DNA of 64,000 nucleotides. It comes from Chitinophagaceae bacterium. GTDB lineage: Bacteria; Bacteroidota; Bacteroidia; Chitinophagales; Chitinophagaceae. Under the pieces are notes generated by a model. It was given only the letters and a program-made list of their open reading frames with translations. It was not told the origin of the DNA and made no database searches. Positions 27,307-36,687 of the stretch are shown here, in pieces. Each line of letters starts with the position of its first letter. Position 1 is the first letter of the stretch. Position numbers and translations under genes: made by a program. The stretch is from the NCBI GenBank assembly GCA_024103425.1, contig JAGFIS010000004.1:158850-222849 (forward strand), written 5' to 3'.

Positions 27307-28872
27307 TTAGTGTCCAAAAGATTTGAATAAACCTTCTGCCGCCTTCTTAAGGTTCTTGAGTTTCTCTTCACGTTTATCGATTTCAGCCAATTCTTTCTTT
27401 GCCTCAACATTGCCCTTGTTGGCTGATTTTTTAAACCATGATTTTCCCACTTCCGTATCTTTGGTTGCTCCGTCGCCATAGTAATACATAACACCTAAAT
27501 TATACATAGCCGCGGAATTGCCTTTATCTGCTGATTTCTTAAACCAGTAAAGCGCCTCTACGGTATCTTTTGGCAGTTCCTCACCCAGATAATACCATGT
27601 ACCCAAATTCAGCATGGCTACGTCATCACCTTTTTTAATAGCTTCTTGTTTATAGAGTTTTACTTTTTGGGTAAGAGCTGGAGAGATGGTTGTTGTTGTC
27701 TTAGTCGATTTCGATGTGGCAGAAGCGGATGTCGGAGCAGGTTTGGTCGGGACAGAACCGGTTCTTTTTCCAGCCAATGCTATTTTCTTTTGGGTATCGC
27801 GATCTTCATCAATTGCCTTTTTACGTGTTTTAGCATACTGATGTCCCTTTTCGGCAGCTTTCGAAAACCAGGAATAAGCTTCGTCAAGATTTCTCGGGAC
27901 AGCCTCACCCAATTCATACATTCTTCCCATATTATACATTGCCGCCGCACTCCCCTCATTTGCACCTTTTTCGTACCATTTGTAGGCATTAGCATAACTC
28001 TTAGTAACTCCCCATCCGCCTTCGTAAAGCATCCCCATCGTATTCATAGCATTGGCATGACCCCTGAGTGCTGCTTTTTCTGACCATTTAAAACCTTCTG
28101 AATAATTTTCCTCTGTACCAATCCTAAAAATATATGCACGTCCCAAATGATACATGCCATAAGAGTTTCCGGCTTCCGCTGATTTTTTATACCAGACAAA
28201 AGCTTTCCGGGGATCCTTTTCAACACCGTCACCGTTTTCATAATCTAACCCCACATTGCACATAGCGGAGCTATTTCCCGCCTCTGCGGCCATTCTCATC
28301 CAATACGATGCTTTATTGTAATTTACTTCGGTGCCAATACCCTTTTTATACATCAGAGACACATCAAACATACCATCTACATCCCCTTCCTTGCCAGCCT
28401 CTTCATACCATTCCAAAGCTTTAGCATAATCCTGTTTCACTCCCGAGCCATCGTAGTAGCACCGTCCGACTTCATACATCCCGGCACTAAAACCCGCATC
28501 GGCCGCTTTTTTGAACCATTGGAATGCCTTTTTTTCATCCTTATTCACTCCTTCACCTTTGAGATAAAATCCACCCAGGGCCATCATACTTTGAGGGACT
28601 CCTTTATCAGCTCCTTTTTGAAACCATTCTATTGCATTACTAAGATCTTTCTCCACGCCATGGCCTGTCATGTAGAGCAGCCCAATGTTATTCATTGATT
28701 TGGCATTCCCTTTATCTGCCGACTTTTTAAACCAGGAAAAAGCCTCCGTATAGTTTTTGCTGTCGTAGGCAGCCCTTCCTTTCTTATATTCTTCTTCGCC
28801 TCCCTGTGCAAAAGAAACCTGTACAACAAGGAGCGCAAAAATGAGAGATAATGGTAGTCTTAGTCTTTTCAT
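27307..28872 (-). CDS. secreted Sel1-repeat protein
   Basis: 521 residues with a signal peptide (MKRLRLPLSLIFALLVVQVSFAQ). About ten Sel1-like repeats of 36 residues are visible, each with A-x-M-x-x-x-G-x-x-Y and W(F/Y)-K-K-(S/A)-A. Eight lie in an N-terminal block (about 25-345) and two in a C-terminal block (about 415-495). A Ser/Thr/Lys-rich linker (about 375-405, PTKPAPTSASATSKSTKT) joins the blocks. Sel1 solenoids bind proteins, and many act in cell-envelope signalling. Neither target nor operon partner is visible. Confidence 0.9.
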   Translation of the reverse strand: MKRLRLPLSLIFALLVVQVSFAQGGEEEYKKGRAAYDSKNYTEAFSWFKKSADKGNAKSMNNIGLLYMTGHGVEKDLSNAIEWFQKGADKGVPQSMMALGGFYLKGEGVNKDEKKAFQWFKKAADAGFSAGMYEVGRCYYDGSGVKQDYAKALEWYEEAGKEGDVDGMFDVSLMYKKGIGTEVNYNKASYWMRMAAEAGNSSAMCNVGLDYENGDGVEKDPRKAFVWYKKSAEAGNSYGMYHLGRAYIFRIGTEENYSEGFKWSEKAALRGHANAMNTMGMLYEGGWGVTKSYANAYKWYEKGANEGSAAAMYNMGRMYELGEAVPRNLDEAYSWFSKAAEKGHQYAKTRKKAIDEDRDTQKKIALAGKRTGSVPTKPAPTSASATSKSTKTTTTISPALTQKVKLYKQEAIKKGDDVAMLNLGTWYYLGEELPKDTVEALYWFKKSADKGNSAAMYNLGVMYYYGDGATKDTEVGKSWFKKSANKGNVEAKKELAEIDKREEKLKNLKKAAEGLFKSFGH

Positions 28873-29157
28873 AGCTTTTTCCTGAAATAAAAACGTGCGC
28901 AGGCCTTATTTGGTATCTGCTAAAAAACCAACTTCATCCTCAATGAAGATAAATAAAAAAATATGTTCAAAGAATTATATATGTACTGCCACAAACTTCA
29001 CACGGATTACTCCCGACAATCAGAATACTATTTTTGAAAATTCAAGGTTTATACCTTACGCTACCTAAACTCAAAGTGAAACACGAATCAAGAACCACTT
29101 TGAAACAGCCACCAACTACTTTTTTGCTGCTTAAGAAAACTTTAGAATCTGTTTCAA

Positions 29158-29165
29158 TAGTTTTG
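29158..29165 (+). promoter_or_regulatory. -7 element of rlmN
   Basis: TAGTTTTG, an exact TAnnTTTG, ends 4 bases before the ATG, so the transcript would be almost leaderless. No good -33 element is seen. The remaining 285 bases upstream hold only an 8-bp inverted repeat (TCAAAGTG at 29071, CACTTTGA at 29096). Confidence 0.5.
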
Positions 29166-29169
29166 CAGA

Positions 29170-30234
29170 ATGGCTCTTACTAAAAACATCAGGTCACTAT
29201 CCAAAGAAGAACTCACAGAATGGGTACTCTCCAAGGGAGAAAAGAAGTACCGTGCAGCTCAGATATGGGAATGGCTCTGGAAGAAACACGCACGGCACTT
29301 CGATGAAATGACCAGTATCAGTAAAGAGCTGAGAGACCTGATGAAGGGCGAGTTCACCTTTCCCGCACTCTCAATTCACACGATCCAGCACAGCTCTGAC
29401 GGAACAATCAAAGTAGCCTTTAAGACTGCAGACGACAACATCATGGAGGGAGTTTTGATTCCCACTGACGGAAGGCAAACGGCGTGTGTCAGTTCGCAGG
29501 TAGGTTGCAGTCTGGGTTGCAAATTTTGTGCGACAGGGTTTATGGGACACATGCGCAACCTCACTTTTGACGAGATCTACGACCAGGCAGCAACGCTCAA
29601 CGAAATTGCATTAGAACATTACGGTAAGAAACTAAGCAACATTGTTTACATGGGAATGGGCGAACCGATGCTCAATTACCGCAATGTGCTGAAATCAATT
29701 GAAATGGTTACGTCTAACGACGGATTGGCAATGAGTCCGCGCAGGATTACCGTTTCCACCTCAGGCATTGCAAAAATGATTAAACGTCTCGGCGATGACG
29801 AGGTGCGTTTCCATCTGGCACTCTCGTTACACGCTGCAAGCGATGACAAGAGAAGCAGGATTATGCCCATCAACGACAGTAACAACATTGAGTCATTGAT
29901 GGATGCTCTCGAATACTTCTACGAAAAAACGGGTAACGACATCACTTACGAATACATCCTGTTTAAAAATCTGAACGACAGCATTCAGGATGCTGATAAT
30001 CTGATCAAACTTTACCGTAGGGTTCCGGTCCGGCTGGTGAATCTTATTGAATACAACCCTATAGACCAGGCAGATTTTGAGAAGCCTGACAGAGAGAAGA
30101 CTCAGAAATTCATGGACTATCTCGCAGCACACAGAGTGAATGTCCGGCTTCGTCTCAGCCGCGGAAAAGACATTGACGCCGCTTGCGGACAGTTGGCCAA
30201 TAAAGGATTGGAAAAGTCGGAAGCCGGTCATTAA
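29170..30234 (+). CDS. rlmN: dual-specificity 23S rRNA A2503 / tRNA A37 C2-methyltransferase
   Basis: 354 residues. The radical-SAM cluster ligands are Cys113, Cys117 and Cys120 in CSLGCKFCATGF, and the methyl-carrying Cys is in DAACGQL near the C-terminus. Other family motifs are YMGMGEPMLNY, SPRRITVSTSGI and LALSLHAA. The enzyme adds a methyl group to C2 of A2503 in 23S rRNA and A37 in some tRNAs. It overlaps the convergent deacetylase gene by 4 bases. Confidence 0.97.
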   Translation: MALTKNIRSLSKEELTEWVLSKGEKKYRAAQIWEWLWKKHARHFDEMTSISKELRDLMKGEFTFPALSIHTIQHSSDGTIKVAFKTADDNIMEGVLIPTDGRQTACVSSQVGCSLGCKFCATGFMGHMRNLTFDEIYDQAATLNEIALEHYGKKLSNIVYMGMGEPMLNYRNVLKSIEMVTSNDGLAMSPRRITVSTSGIAKMIKRLGDDEVRFHLALSLHAASDDKRSRIMPINDSNNIESLMDALEYFYEKTGNDITYEYILFKNLNDSIQDADNLIKLYRRVPVRLVNLIEYNPIDQADFEKPDREKTQKFMDYLAAHRVNVRLRLSRGKDIDAACGQLANKGLEKSEAGH

Positions 30235-31013
30235 TCCCGCCCGAGTAACTCGTCAATTCTCACCAACTCATAACCTTTTTTCTGAAGAATAGAAATCAAT
30301 TCAGGTAATCTGTAGAAAAACTTGTCAGTTCTCAACGGCCCTGCACCTGCATGTGTTAAGAGTATGGAGCCATTTGTACCATTCTTGTTATTAGCCTCAA
30401 ATCTCAGTATTCTGTTAAAGATAGTATCTGATGATAAGTAACGTTTCCCCATATCGGGGGTTGTATAATCACCATTGCTTGATGACCCCGGAGTGAAGTT
30501 AATAATCTGGAGTCCCATACCGGCAGCCCATGCAGCAATAGTATCGTTGTACCATTCGTAAGGTGGCAGGAAATACCTGACCTCTTCTCTGGATATCCTA
30601 AAATATTTCTTCAACTGGGAAAAAGCCTTTTTCAAATCTGTCTCAAATTCTTTTTTCGTTACCAGAAGGCTGTCGCGCTTGCCCCAGTCGCAATACAGCA
30701 GGTGACCGTAAGAATGGGTGCTTACATAATTTCCATTTTTCAGAAGGCTTTTGGTTGTCTTGCGATATTCTTTATTCTTAAAAAAATTACCGGTAAAGAA
30801 AAACGATCCCTTTGCTCCCATTGCTTTCAATGTACTGTCAATATACTCCAGGCCTTCAGCATATTCATCGGCACTGAAAATCAGAGCCATCTTTTTCGAC
30901 GTCTGATCTCCCCGAATGATACCTCCGTGAGAAATTGTAATATCTGATTGCGCCACAAGAGTGAAAGGCACTAACGAAAAGAAAAACAGAAAACAACGGA
31001 ATATTTTCATCAT
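30231..31013 (-). CDS. NodB-like polysaccharide deacetylase family protein
   Basis: 260 residues with a signal peptide (1-21). Recognisable parts are the zinc-binding motif THSYGH (H-x3-H), LPPYEW in the place of RxPY, and the late motif LLTHAG. Motif 1, normally TFDD, reads SADE (in LIFSADEY), so the second metal-linked Asp is replaced by Glu, and the Arg of motif 3 is Leu. It may still be active on an unusual substrate or be a weak enzyme. It shares its last base of start context with nagA (1-base overlap) and so is co-transcribed with an amino-sugar gene, which supports an N-acetylated sugar substrate. Confidence 0.85.
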   Translation of the reverse strand: MMKIFRCFLFFFSLVPFTLVAQSDITISHGGIIRGDQTSKKMALIFSADEYAEGLEYIDSTLKAMGAKGSFFFTGNFFKNKEYRKTTKSLLKNGNYVSTHSYGHLLYCDWGKRDSLLVTKKEFETDLKKAFSQLKKYFRISREEVRYFLPPYEWYNDTIAAWAAGMGLQIINFTPGSSSNGDYTTPDMGKRYLSSDTIFNRILRFEANNKNGTNGSILLTHAGAGPLRTDKFFYRLPELISILQKKGYELVRIDELLGRD

Positions 31014-32116
31014 TATCCGGCTTGTATTATTTCTCCTTTTAAAACAGTAAAGTTAAGTTGCAAATCCTCTGAAAGGCAAATTAAATCCGCATTATAGCCC
31101 TCTCTGATTCTTCCCATTCTTCTGAAGCCCGCCACTTTAGCAGGATACAAAGAAGCCATGCGTAATGCTTCTTCAAGAGACTCCCCTACTTTGTTTACCA
31201 TATTGCTGATGGCAAGCGGCATCGTCAAAGCCGATCCTGATAACGTACCATCGGGTAAAACATATCTGTTACCTTTTCTGATGTGGATATAACCGCCTTT
31301 CTTCGTTGCTGCTACGGCATCAGTAATAAAGAATAACCTGCTGCGCATCTGGCGTTTGGCAATCTTCACTGCTTCATAACTCACATGTATTCCATCGACA
31401 ATAATGCTGGCATGAGCCCTGCCATCGAGGAAGGCCGCGCCGGGAAGACCTGCATCTCTATGATGCAATGGTGACATCGCATTGTACAAATGGGTGACGG
31501 TCGTGATACCGTTGTCAAATCCCTTCACTGCCTCTTCATATGTTGCATTGCTGTGGCCTGCCGACAACAAAACATTGTTATCGCGCAGCAGGCGCATTGT
31601 TTTGCGGTCGCACACCTCCGGAGCCAATGTCATCATTTTTACGTGGCTATCGGCATACTTCAGAAACTCTTTGAGTTCATCGTAATCGGGTTTCTTTATA
31701 TATTGGATTAAATGAGCTCCGCGTTTTTCCTGACTGATATACGGCCCTTCCAGATGAATACCTTTCAACGCGGGATGAGGATTTTCTTTTACTATATCTA
31801 CAGCTTTGCGAAATACTTCAAAACTGTTGGTAGCAAGTGTGATGTAATAAGCGGTTGTTCCCTTTTTCACTAAACTGTCTGATATTCTTTTGAGCGACTC
31901 AGGCGTTAATTCTGCTGAAAATAAATCAGTGCCCGAACCATAAATCTGCAGGTCGATACATCCGGGCGCCAACAGTCCGCCATGACAATCGACTATTGCA
32001 CAACCTTTCGGAATTTTTCCTCCGACAGATTTAATCTTTCCCTTCTCAACAACAAGAACTTTATTCTTCAATATTTTTTCGCCGGTGAAGATGTCGGCAT
32101 TTATAAATGCTATCAT
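31013..32116 (-). CDS. nagA: N-acetylglucosamine-6-phosphate deacetylase
   Basis: 367 residues, normal for NagA. Motifs: LAPGCIDLQIYGSG near the start of the barrel, HLEGPYISQEKRGAH with the catalytic-site Glu, GHSNATYEEA and THLYNAMSPLHHRDAG (metal His residues), IIVDGIHV, and the catalytic Asp in FITDAV. It removes acetate from GlcNAc-6-phosphate in the cytosol, giving glucosamine-6-phosphate, the substrate of the NagB part of the protein at 48654-50573. It lies directly upstream of the polysaccharide deacetylase gene and is divergent from the phosphoesterase gene. Confidence 0.95.
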   Translation of the reverse strand: MIAFINADIFTGEKILKNKVLVVEKGKIKSVGGKIPKGCAIVDCHGGLLAPGCIDLQIYGSGTDLFSAELTPESLKRISDSLVKKGTTAYYITLATNSFEVFRKAVDIVKENPHPALKGIHLEGPYISQEKRGAHLIQYIKKPDYDELKEFLKYADSHVKMMTLAPEVCDRKTMRLLRDNNVLLSAGHSNATYEEAVKGFDNGITTVTHLYNAMSPLHHRDAGLPGAAFLDGRAHASIIVDGIHVSYEAVKIAKRQMRSRLFFITDAVAATKKGGYIHIRKGNRYVLPDGTLSGSALTMPLAISNMVNKVGESLEEALRMASLYPAKVAGFRRMGRIREGYNADLICLSEDLQLNFTVLKGEIIQAG

Positions 32117-32214
32117 TGGCTGAATATAATATTTCGAAGTTGATTAACACGCACAAAATTCAAAAATCCTGATTCAAAAATTGTCACACTCTCATTTTCA
32201 GGTAACTTCACTAC

Positions 32215-32700
32215 ATGAAGAAAATCGGAATTATTTCTGATACGCATGGTTATCTGCACCCTGCCGTTTTCGGTTATTTTGCCGACAGAGATGAGATTTG
32301 GCACGCCGGAGATTTCGGAGACGGGGTGATAGAACAGCTGCAGAAATTTAAACCTTTGCGCGGTGTTTATGGCAATATCGACAGTGCATTGATCAGAAAA
32401 GAATTTCCCGAGCAGATTGTCTTCCGGTGTGAGCAGGTAAAAGTAATGATGCGGCATATCGGCGGTTATCCGCCTAAATACAATGCTGCGACAAAAAAGG
32501 AATTACTGATTCACCGGCCGCAACTTTTTATCGATGGCCATTCGCATATTCTTAAAATCATGTACGATAAAAATATCGGCTGCCTTCATATCAATCCGGG
32601 CGCAGCAAGTAACCAGGGATGGCACACAGTGAAGACAATCGTTACTCTGGATATCGATAATACCGAAATGAAAAACTGCAAAGTAATTGAACTCGAGTGA
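32215..32700 (+). CDS. YfcE/MJ0936-family metallophosphoesterase
   Basis: 161 residues. It has all five metallophosphoesterase blocks: ISDTHG, WHAGDFGD, YGNID in the place of GNHD, a His in MMRHIGG, and the GHSH pair followed by HINPGAAS. Small proteins of this kind are two-metal phosphodiesterases of uncertain physiological substrate. An antisense frame covers much of the gene but has no motif. The convergent pdxJ begins 1 base after the stop. Confidence 0.92.
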   Translation: MKKIGIISDTHGYLHPAVFGYFADRDEIWHAGDFGDGVIEQLQKFKPLRGVYGNIDSALIRKEFPEQIVFRCEQVKVMMRHIGGYPPKYNAATKKELLIHRPQLFIDGHSHILKIMYDKNIGCLHINPGAASNQGWHTVKTIVTLDIDNTEMKNCKVIELE

Positions 32701-32701
32701 G

Positions 32702-33424
32702 CTACACCATCAGTTGTCTTTTATACAGTTGAACCGTATTTTCCAGACCGTAATACAGCGCATCTGATATCAATGCATGGCCGATTGAAACTTCGAGAAG
32801 AGATGGAATATGCTCTCTGAAAAAACGAAGATTATCCATATCGAGATCATGGCCTGCATTGAGTCCGAGTTCAAATTCCACCGCCGTCTCAGCCGCTTTT
32901 ACAAAAGGGGCAATAGCTCCTTCGCGTTCACCTTTTTTATAGTTGGCTGCGTAGCTCTCGGTGTACAATTCAATCCTGTCGGTTCCGCAATCCTTGGCGT
33001 GCTTTACCATTTCAGGTTCCGGATCCACAAATATGCTCGTACGGATTCCGGCATCTTTAAATACGGAGATAATTCCCTTAAGGTATTCTTTATGGGTAAT
33101 GGTATCCCAACCGTGGTCTGAGGTCAGCTGACCCGTTGCGTCGGGAACGAGTGTCACCTGGTCCGGTCGATTGGCAAGAACCAGATCAACAAACTTCTGT
33201 TCTCTCGGGTTGCCTTCTATATTAAACTCGGTAGTCACCACCTTTTTCAGATCATATACATCTTTGTAACGGATATGGCGTTCGTCGGGACGAGGATGCA
33301 CGGTGATACCGTCTGCTCCAAACCGTTGAATATCAATGGATGCTTTCACAACATCAGGAGTATTACCTCCGCGCGAATTGCGCAACCAGGCAATCTTGTT
33401 TACGTTAACCGATAGTTTTGTCAT
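32702..33424 (-). CDS. pdxJ: pyridoxine 5'-phosphate synthase
   Basis: 240 residues, full length. It starts [19 protein letters not shown] and contains [55 protein letters not shown] and [14 protein letters not shown], all PdxJ signatures. The enzyme closes the pyridine ring of vitamin B6 from 3-amino-1-hydroxyacetone phosphate and deoxyxylulose phosphate. No other B6 gene is next to it. Confidence 0.97.
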   Translation of the reverse strand: MTKLSVNVNKIAWLRNSRGGNTPDVVKASIDIQRFGADGITVHPRPDERHIRYKDVYDLKKVVTTEFNIEGNPREQKFVDLVLANRPDQVTLVPDATGQLTSDHGWDTITHKEYLKGIISVFKDAGIRTSIFVDPEPEMVKHAKDCGTDRIELYTESYAANYKKGEREGAIAPFVKAAETAVEFELGLNAGHDLDMDNLRFFREHIPSLLEVSIGHALISDALYYGLENTVQLYKRQLMV

Positions 33425-33655
33425 AATGCAAAATTAGTCGTTATCACGCAGCACCGCAGGATAAACCCCAAAACGGCATTTTTTCTGGTGGCAGGGTTCA
33501 ATTAATAGGCTTTCCGCTCAAAAAACCTTTCCTTTTTCTACAATTAACTCTCAACTAACCCATTGAGATTCAACAAAAATTTTAGCTTACATATATTTTA
33601 AACGCAGTATTCTTTTTCTATCTTTACTAACAGTTCGTAAGAGGGGGTATAAGTT

Positions 33656-34525
33656 ATGCTTGAAAACGAAGAAATAAACGCACTTTTTTACCTGATCGAT
33701 GATCCGGACGAGGAGGTATTTAACTCGGTGTCTACCAAACTGGTATCAATGGGCAAAGGTATTTTGCCCAACCTCGAACACCTGTGGGAAAACACACCCG
33801 ATGAGGGTTTGCAGCACAGAATAGAGATGATTATCCACAAACTGCATTTTCAGGATCTGGTGTCGGACTTTGAGAAGTGGAAAAAGAATTCGCCGGATTT
33901 GTTGCAGGGTTCTCTCCTGGTTTCGAAGTATTTATATCCCGATCTTTCGCACACGCGTACTTTTCAGGAAATTGAAAAACTGAGAAGGAATATCTGGCTC
34001 GAACTCAACAGCTACCTTACTCCTCTGGAAGAAGTGGCTGTGATATCTGCGATCCTGTTCAACTATTACAAGTTGCAGAGCAATACCGTTAGTTATGAAA
34101 TCCCTGATGACTTCCTGCTGCCAAAACTGATTGAAAACAGAAGAGGCAATGTCATTTCATCGGGTATTCTGTATCTCATTTTAGGACAGATGCTCGATGT
34201 GCCTGTAGCTGCAATTAAAATTCCGAAACAGTTTATCATCGCTTATTTTACTACGGAGTATCAATACCCCAATCCTGTTAAAAGACGTACTGAGCAGATA
34301 AAGTTCTTCATCGATCCGTTGAACGGGCAGGTTTATACTCAAAAAGATGTTGAAGAATACTTCAAGCGTAATTCGATAGAATTAGATACCTCGTTCTTCC
34401 AACCGATGAGCAACACTGAAGTTATCAGCCATCTACTGAGAGAGTTGGCAAATTGTTTTGACAACGAACCGTCGGGATATAAAAAAGACGATCTTTTATT
34501 TTTAGCACAAACTATTGATGAGTAA
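33656..34525 (+). CDS. SirB1/transglutaminase-like family protein
   Basis: 289 residues. A HEAT-like N-terminal part (FYLIDDPDEEVFNSVSTKLVSMGKGILPNL) leads into a transglutaminase-like segment (LTPLEEVAVISAILFNYYKL ... LIENRRGNVISSGILYLILGQMLDVPV), the arrangement of SirB1-like proteins. The catalytic Cys of true transglutaminases is not seen at the usual place (NVISSGILY), so it is probably not an enzyme of that type. The next gene, a methylguanine methyltransferase, overlaps it by 8 bases. A candidate -7 (TATCTTTA, 33619-33626) precedes it. Confidence 0.8.
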   Translation: MLENEEINALFYLIDDPDEEVFNSVSTKLVSMGKGILPNLEHLWENTPDEGLQHRIEMIIHKLHFQDLVSDFEKWKKNSPDLLQGSLLVSKYLYPDLSHTRTFQEIEKLRRNIWLELNSYLTPLEEVAVISAILFNYYKLQSNTVSYEIPDDFLLPKLIENRRGNVISSGILYLILGQMLDVPVAAIKIPKQFIIAYFTTEYQYPNPVKRRTEQIKFFIDPLNGQVYTQKDVEEYFKRNSIELDTSFFQPMSNTEVISHLLRELANCFDNEPSGYKKDDLLFLAQTIDE

Positions 34526-35027
34526 GGAAACTGCAACCGGTTATCATCTTTATAAATCTCCGGTCGGAGGTATAAGAATACAGGTGCAACACGGGAAGAT
34601 TACCGTTATCGAATTCCGCGAAGTTCCGGATCCACTTAAAAATTTTGAAACGAAAACCGACGAAAAAGTATTTCGCAATTGTTGCAAACAATTAGACGAA
34701 TACTTCGCAGGCAAACGCACTGTGTTCACTATCCCCATACAAGCAGAGGGAACAGAATTTCAACAATCAGTGTGGAAAGAACTCCTTAAAATACCTTACG
34801 GCAAAACGGTGAGTTACATGCAAATAGCCAGAAGACTTAAGAATCCGGGCAGCATCAGAGCGGTAGGTTCAGCCAATGGCAGAAATCCTATCTCCATTAT
34901 CATCCCATGTCATCGTGTGATTGGCAGTAACGGTAGTCTCACAGGATACGGTGGGGGGATCTGGAGAAAGAAGTGGTTGCTCGAACACGAGAACAAAATA
35001 GCCAACGGATTGCAGGCACTCTTCTAA
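34518..35027 (+). CDS. methylated-DNA--[protein]-cysteine S-methyltransferase
   Basis: 169 residues from ATG 34518, overlapping the previous stop by 8 bases. The active-site motif IPCHRVIGSNG has the acceptor Cys, with the DNA-binding helix GSIRAVGSANGRNP and the EFQQSVWKELLKIPYGKTVSY segment ahead of it. It repairs O6-alkylguanine by moving the alkyl group onto its own Cys, once per molecule. This is the Ogt-type form without an Ada regulatory domain. Translational coupling to the SirB1-like gene suggests joint expression, not a shared function. Confidence 0.95.
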   Translation: MSKETATGYHLYKSPVGGIRIQVQHGKITVIEFREVPDPLKNFETKTDEKVFRNCCKQLDEYFAGKRTVFTIPIQAEGTEFQQSVWKELLKIPYGKTVSYMQIARRLKNPGSIRAVGSANGRNPISIIIPCHRVIGSNGSLTGYGGGIWRKKWLLEHENKIANGLQALF

Positions 35028-35088
35028 CGATCCAAAACTCCGTTATCTGATTAAGGCCTCATTTTTGCTTTCAGTTTTCATAAAAGTT

Positions 35089-35793
35089 ATGAGAACTCCT
35101 GTCCCCGCTATTCACACTGAACAGCACACCCACAGTTCAAATTTTATCAAAGACGTAGTAATAGGCATGAGTGACGGACTCACAGTACCTTTTGCCCTCG
35201 CGGCAGGTCTTACAGGGGCAGTATCTCAGAGCTCTCTTATTGTTATTGCAGGACTGGCAGAGATAGCAGCGGGCAGCATTGCGATGGGCCTTGGCGGATA
35301 CCTCGCCGGTAAAACGGAACAAGATTATTATGAAAGCGAAAGAAGACGCGAAGAAACCGAAGTGGAAACAGTTCCCGAAATGGAGAAAGCAGAGGTCCGC
35401 AATTTCTTTCGTTCGATCGGCCTAAGTACTGAAGTACAGGATATGGCTACAGAGGAAATCGCAAAAGACAAAAAGCAATGGATAGACTTTATGATGAAAT
35501 TCGAATTGGGATTAGATGAACCGAATCCGAAAAGGGCTACAAAAAGTGCACTTAACATCGGAGGCTCATACGCTGTTGGCGGATTGATACCTCTATTTCC
35601 TTACTTCATAATACCAGACTCACAGCAGGCAATCGTCTATTCGATTATTGCAGCGCTGATTAGCCTGTTTGTATTTGGATATTTCAAAAGCAAAGCCACA
35701 GGAGTTCCTGTTTTCTCCGGAGCTATTAAAATAGTGTTAATTGGGGCGGTCGCAGCAGGAAGTGCTTTCCTGATCGCCAAACTATTACAATAA
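35089..35793 (+). CDS. VIT1/CCC1-family iron/manganese transporter
   Basis: 234 residues from ATG 35089. The first helix is DVVIGMSDGLTVPFALAAGLTGA, the family signature, followed by EIAAGSIAMGLGGYLAGKTEQDYYESE. A cytosolic acidic three-helix region (about 80-145, with EVETVPEMEKAEV) corresponds to the metal-binding domain, and three more helices follow. Members move Fe2+ or Mn2+ out of the cytosol. No Fur-type box was noticed upstream. Confidence 0.92.
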   Translation: MRTPVPAIHTEQHTHSSNFIKDVVIGMSDGLTVPFALAAGLTGAVSQSSLIVIAGLAEIAAGSIAMGLGGYLAGKTEQDYYESERRREETEVETVPEMEKAEVRNFFRSIGLSTEVQDMATEEIAKDKKQWIDFMMKFELGLDEPNPKRATKSALNIGGSYAVGGLIPLFPYFIIPDSQQAIVYSIIAALISLFVFGYFKSKATGVPVFSGAIKIVLIGAVAAGSAFLIAKLLQ

Positions 35794-35847
35794 TTTGCCC
35801 GGCAAAAGCCAGATTCCGTTAATAGTGCTACCGTACAAAATCTAAAC

Positions 35848-35876
35848 TTTGTATAACATTTAGTTGGTTAAATTTG
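35848..35876 (+). promoter_or_regulatory. candidate promoter of the TPR lipoprotein-rpe pair
   Basis: TTTG at 35848-35851, 17 bases, then TAAATTTG at 35869-35876, an exact TAnnTTTG. The ATG follows after 4 bases, so the message would be nearly leaderless. The spacer is shorter than the usual 19. Confidence 0.5.
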
Positions 35877-35880
35877 CCCC

Positions 35881-36681
35881 ATGCCTTACCTGAGAATCAT
35901 TTTTTCCGGACTCTTGATTCTGTTTATCAGCTCTTGCACAGGAAATGAAGAAGAGTCAGCACAACTCCGGCTGAGCCAGGCTACGATAGAAGATCTTGAA
36001 GCCGCTGTCAACAAGTATCCCGATTCGGCAATAATCATTCAGGAACTCATCCAGGCGTATCACAAAAGAGACAATTACGATTCTGCAATTGCTCTTGCAG
36101 AGCGCACAATCCGCCGCGATACAGGTAACTCATACATGTGGAATGTATTGGCATCCTTAAAGTTTGAGTCTTCGGATACGCTTGGGGCCATCGATGCTCT
36201 GCAACATGCTATTAACGACTTTCCCCTGCCTGAATACTATGTCGCTCTTGCTACAATCTATGCCGGAATGAAGGATAAAAACGCATTGTACATCACCGAT
36301 TATTTACTGGACAGCACGTCCACTAGTAACTGGGATGACGCGTACTTCATCAAAGGCTTTTACTACAACTGTGCGGGCAAACCTCAGGAGGCAATCCCTT
36401 ATCTCGATAGCTGTCTTGCATCTAACTATACTTACATGTACGCCTACCGCGAAAAGGCAATTGCCTTGTATGACATGAAGAAATATGAGGAAGCCGTAAA
36501 GGTGTTGAACAGGGCAGTAACCATTCAAAACAATTATGAAGAAGGATATTACTGGTTAGGCAAGACTTACGAAAAACTGAACAAGAAGGACAGTGCTATT
36601 GAAAGTTATCAATTCGCACTGCTTTATGATAAAGAATTCCCCGAAGCCAGAGAGGCTCTTGACAGACTAACAAAAAAATAA
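35881..36681 (+). CDS. TPR-repeat lipoprotein
   Basis: 266 residues. A lipoprotein signal (LFISSC, Cys at about 19) precedes about six tetratricopeptide-like repeats (for example MWNVLASLKFESSDTLGAIDALQHAI, EGYYWLGKTYEKLNKKDSAIESYQFAL). It is likely membrane-anchored in the periplasm and binds another protein. It is 6 bases upstream of rpe and probably co-transcribed with it. Confidence 0.85.
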   Translation: MPYLRIIFSGLLILFISSCTGNEEESAQLRLSQATIEDLEAAVNKYPDSAIIIQELIQAYHKRDNYDSAIALAERTIRRDTGNSYMWNVLASLKFESSDTLGAIDALQHAINDFPLPEYYVALATIYAGMKDKNALYITDYLLDSTSTSNWDDAYFIKGFYYNCAGKPQEAIPYLDSCLASNYTYMYAYREKAIALYDMKKYEEAVKVLNRAVTIQNNYEEGYYWLGKTYEKLNKKDSAIESYQFALLYDKEFPEAREALDRLTKK

Positions 36682-36687
36682 AAACTT

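Noticed and set aside
29071..29103. Inverted repeat TCAAAGTG/CACTTTGA before rlmN as an operator
   Set aside because: The 17-base spacer and the distance from the -7 element give no clear role; such repeats are expected in AT-rich gaps.
32113..32457. 114-codon minus-strand frame next to nagA
   Set aside because: It is antisense to the phosphoesterase, which has all its metal motifs.
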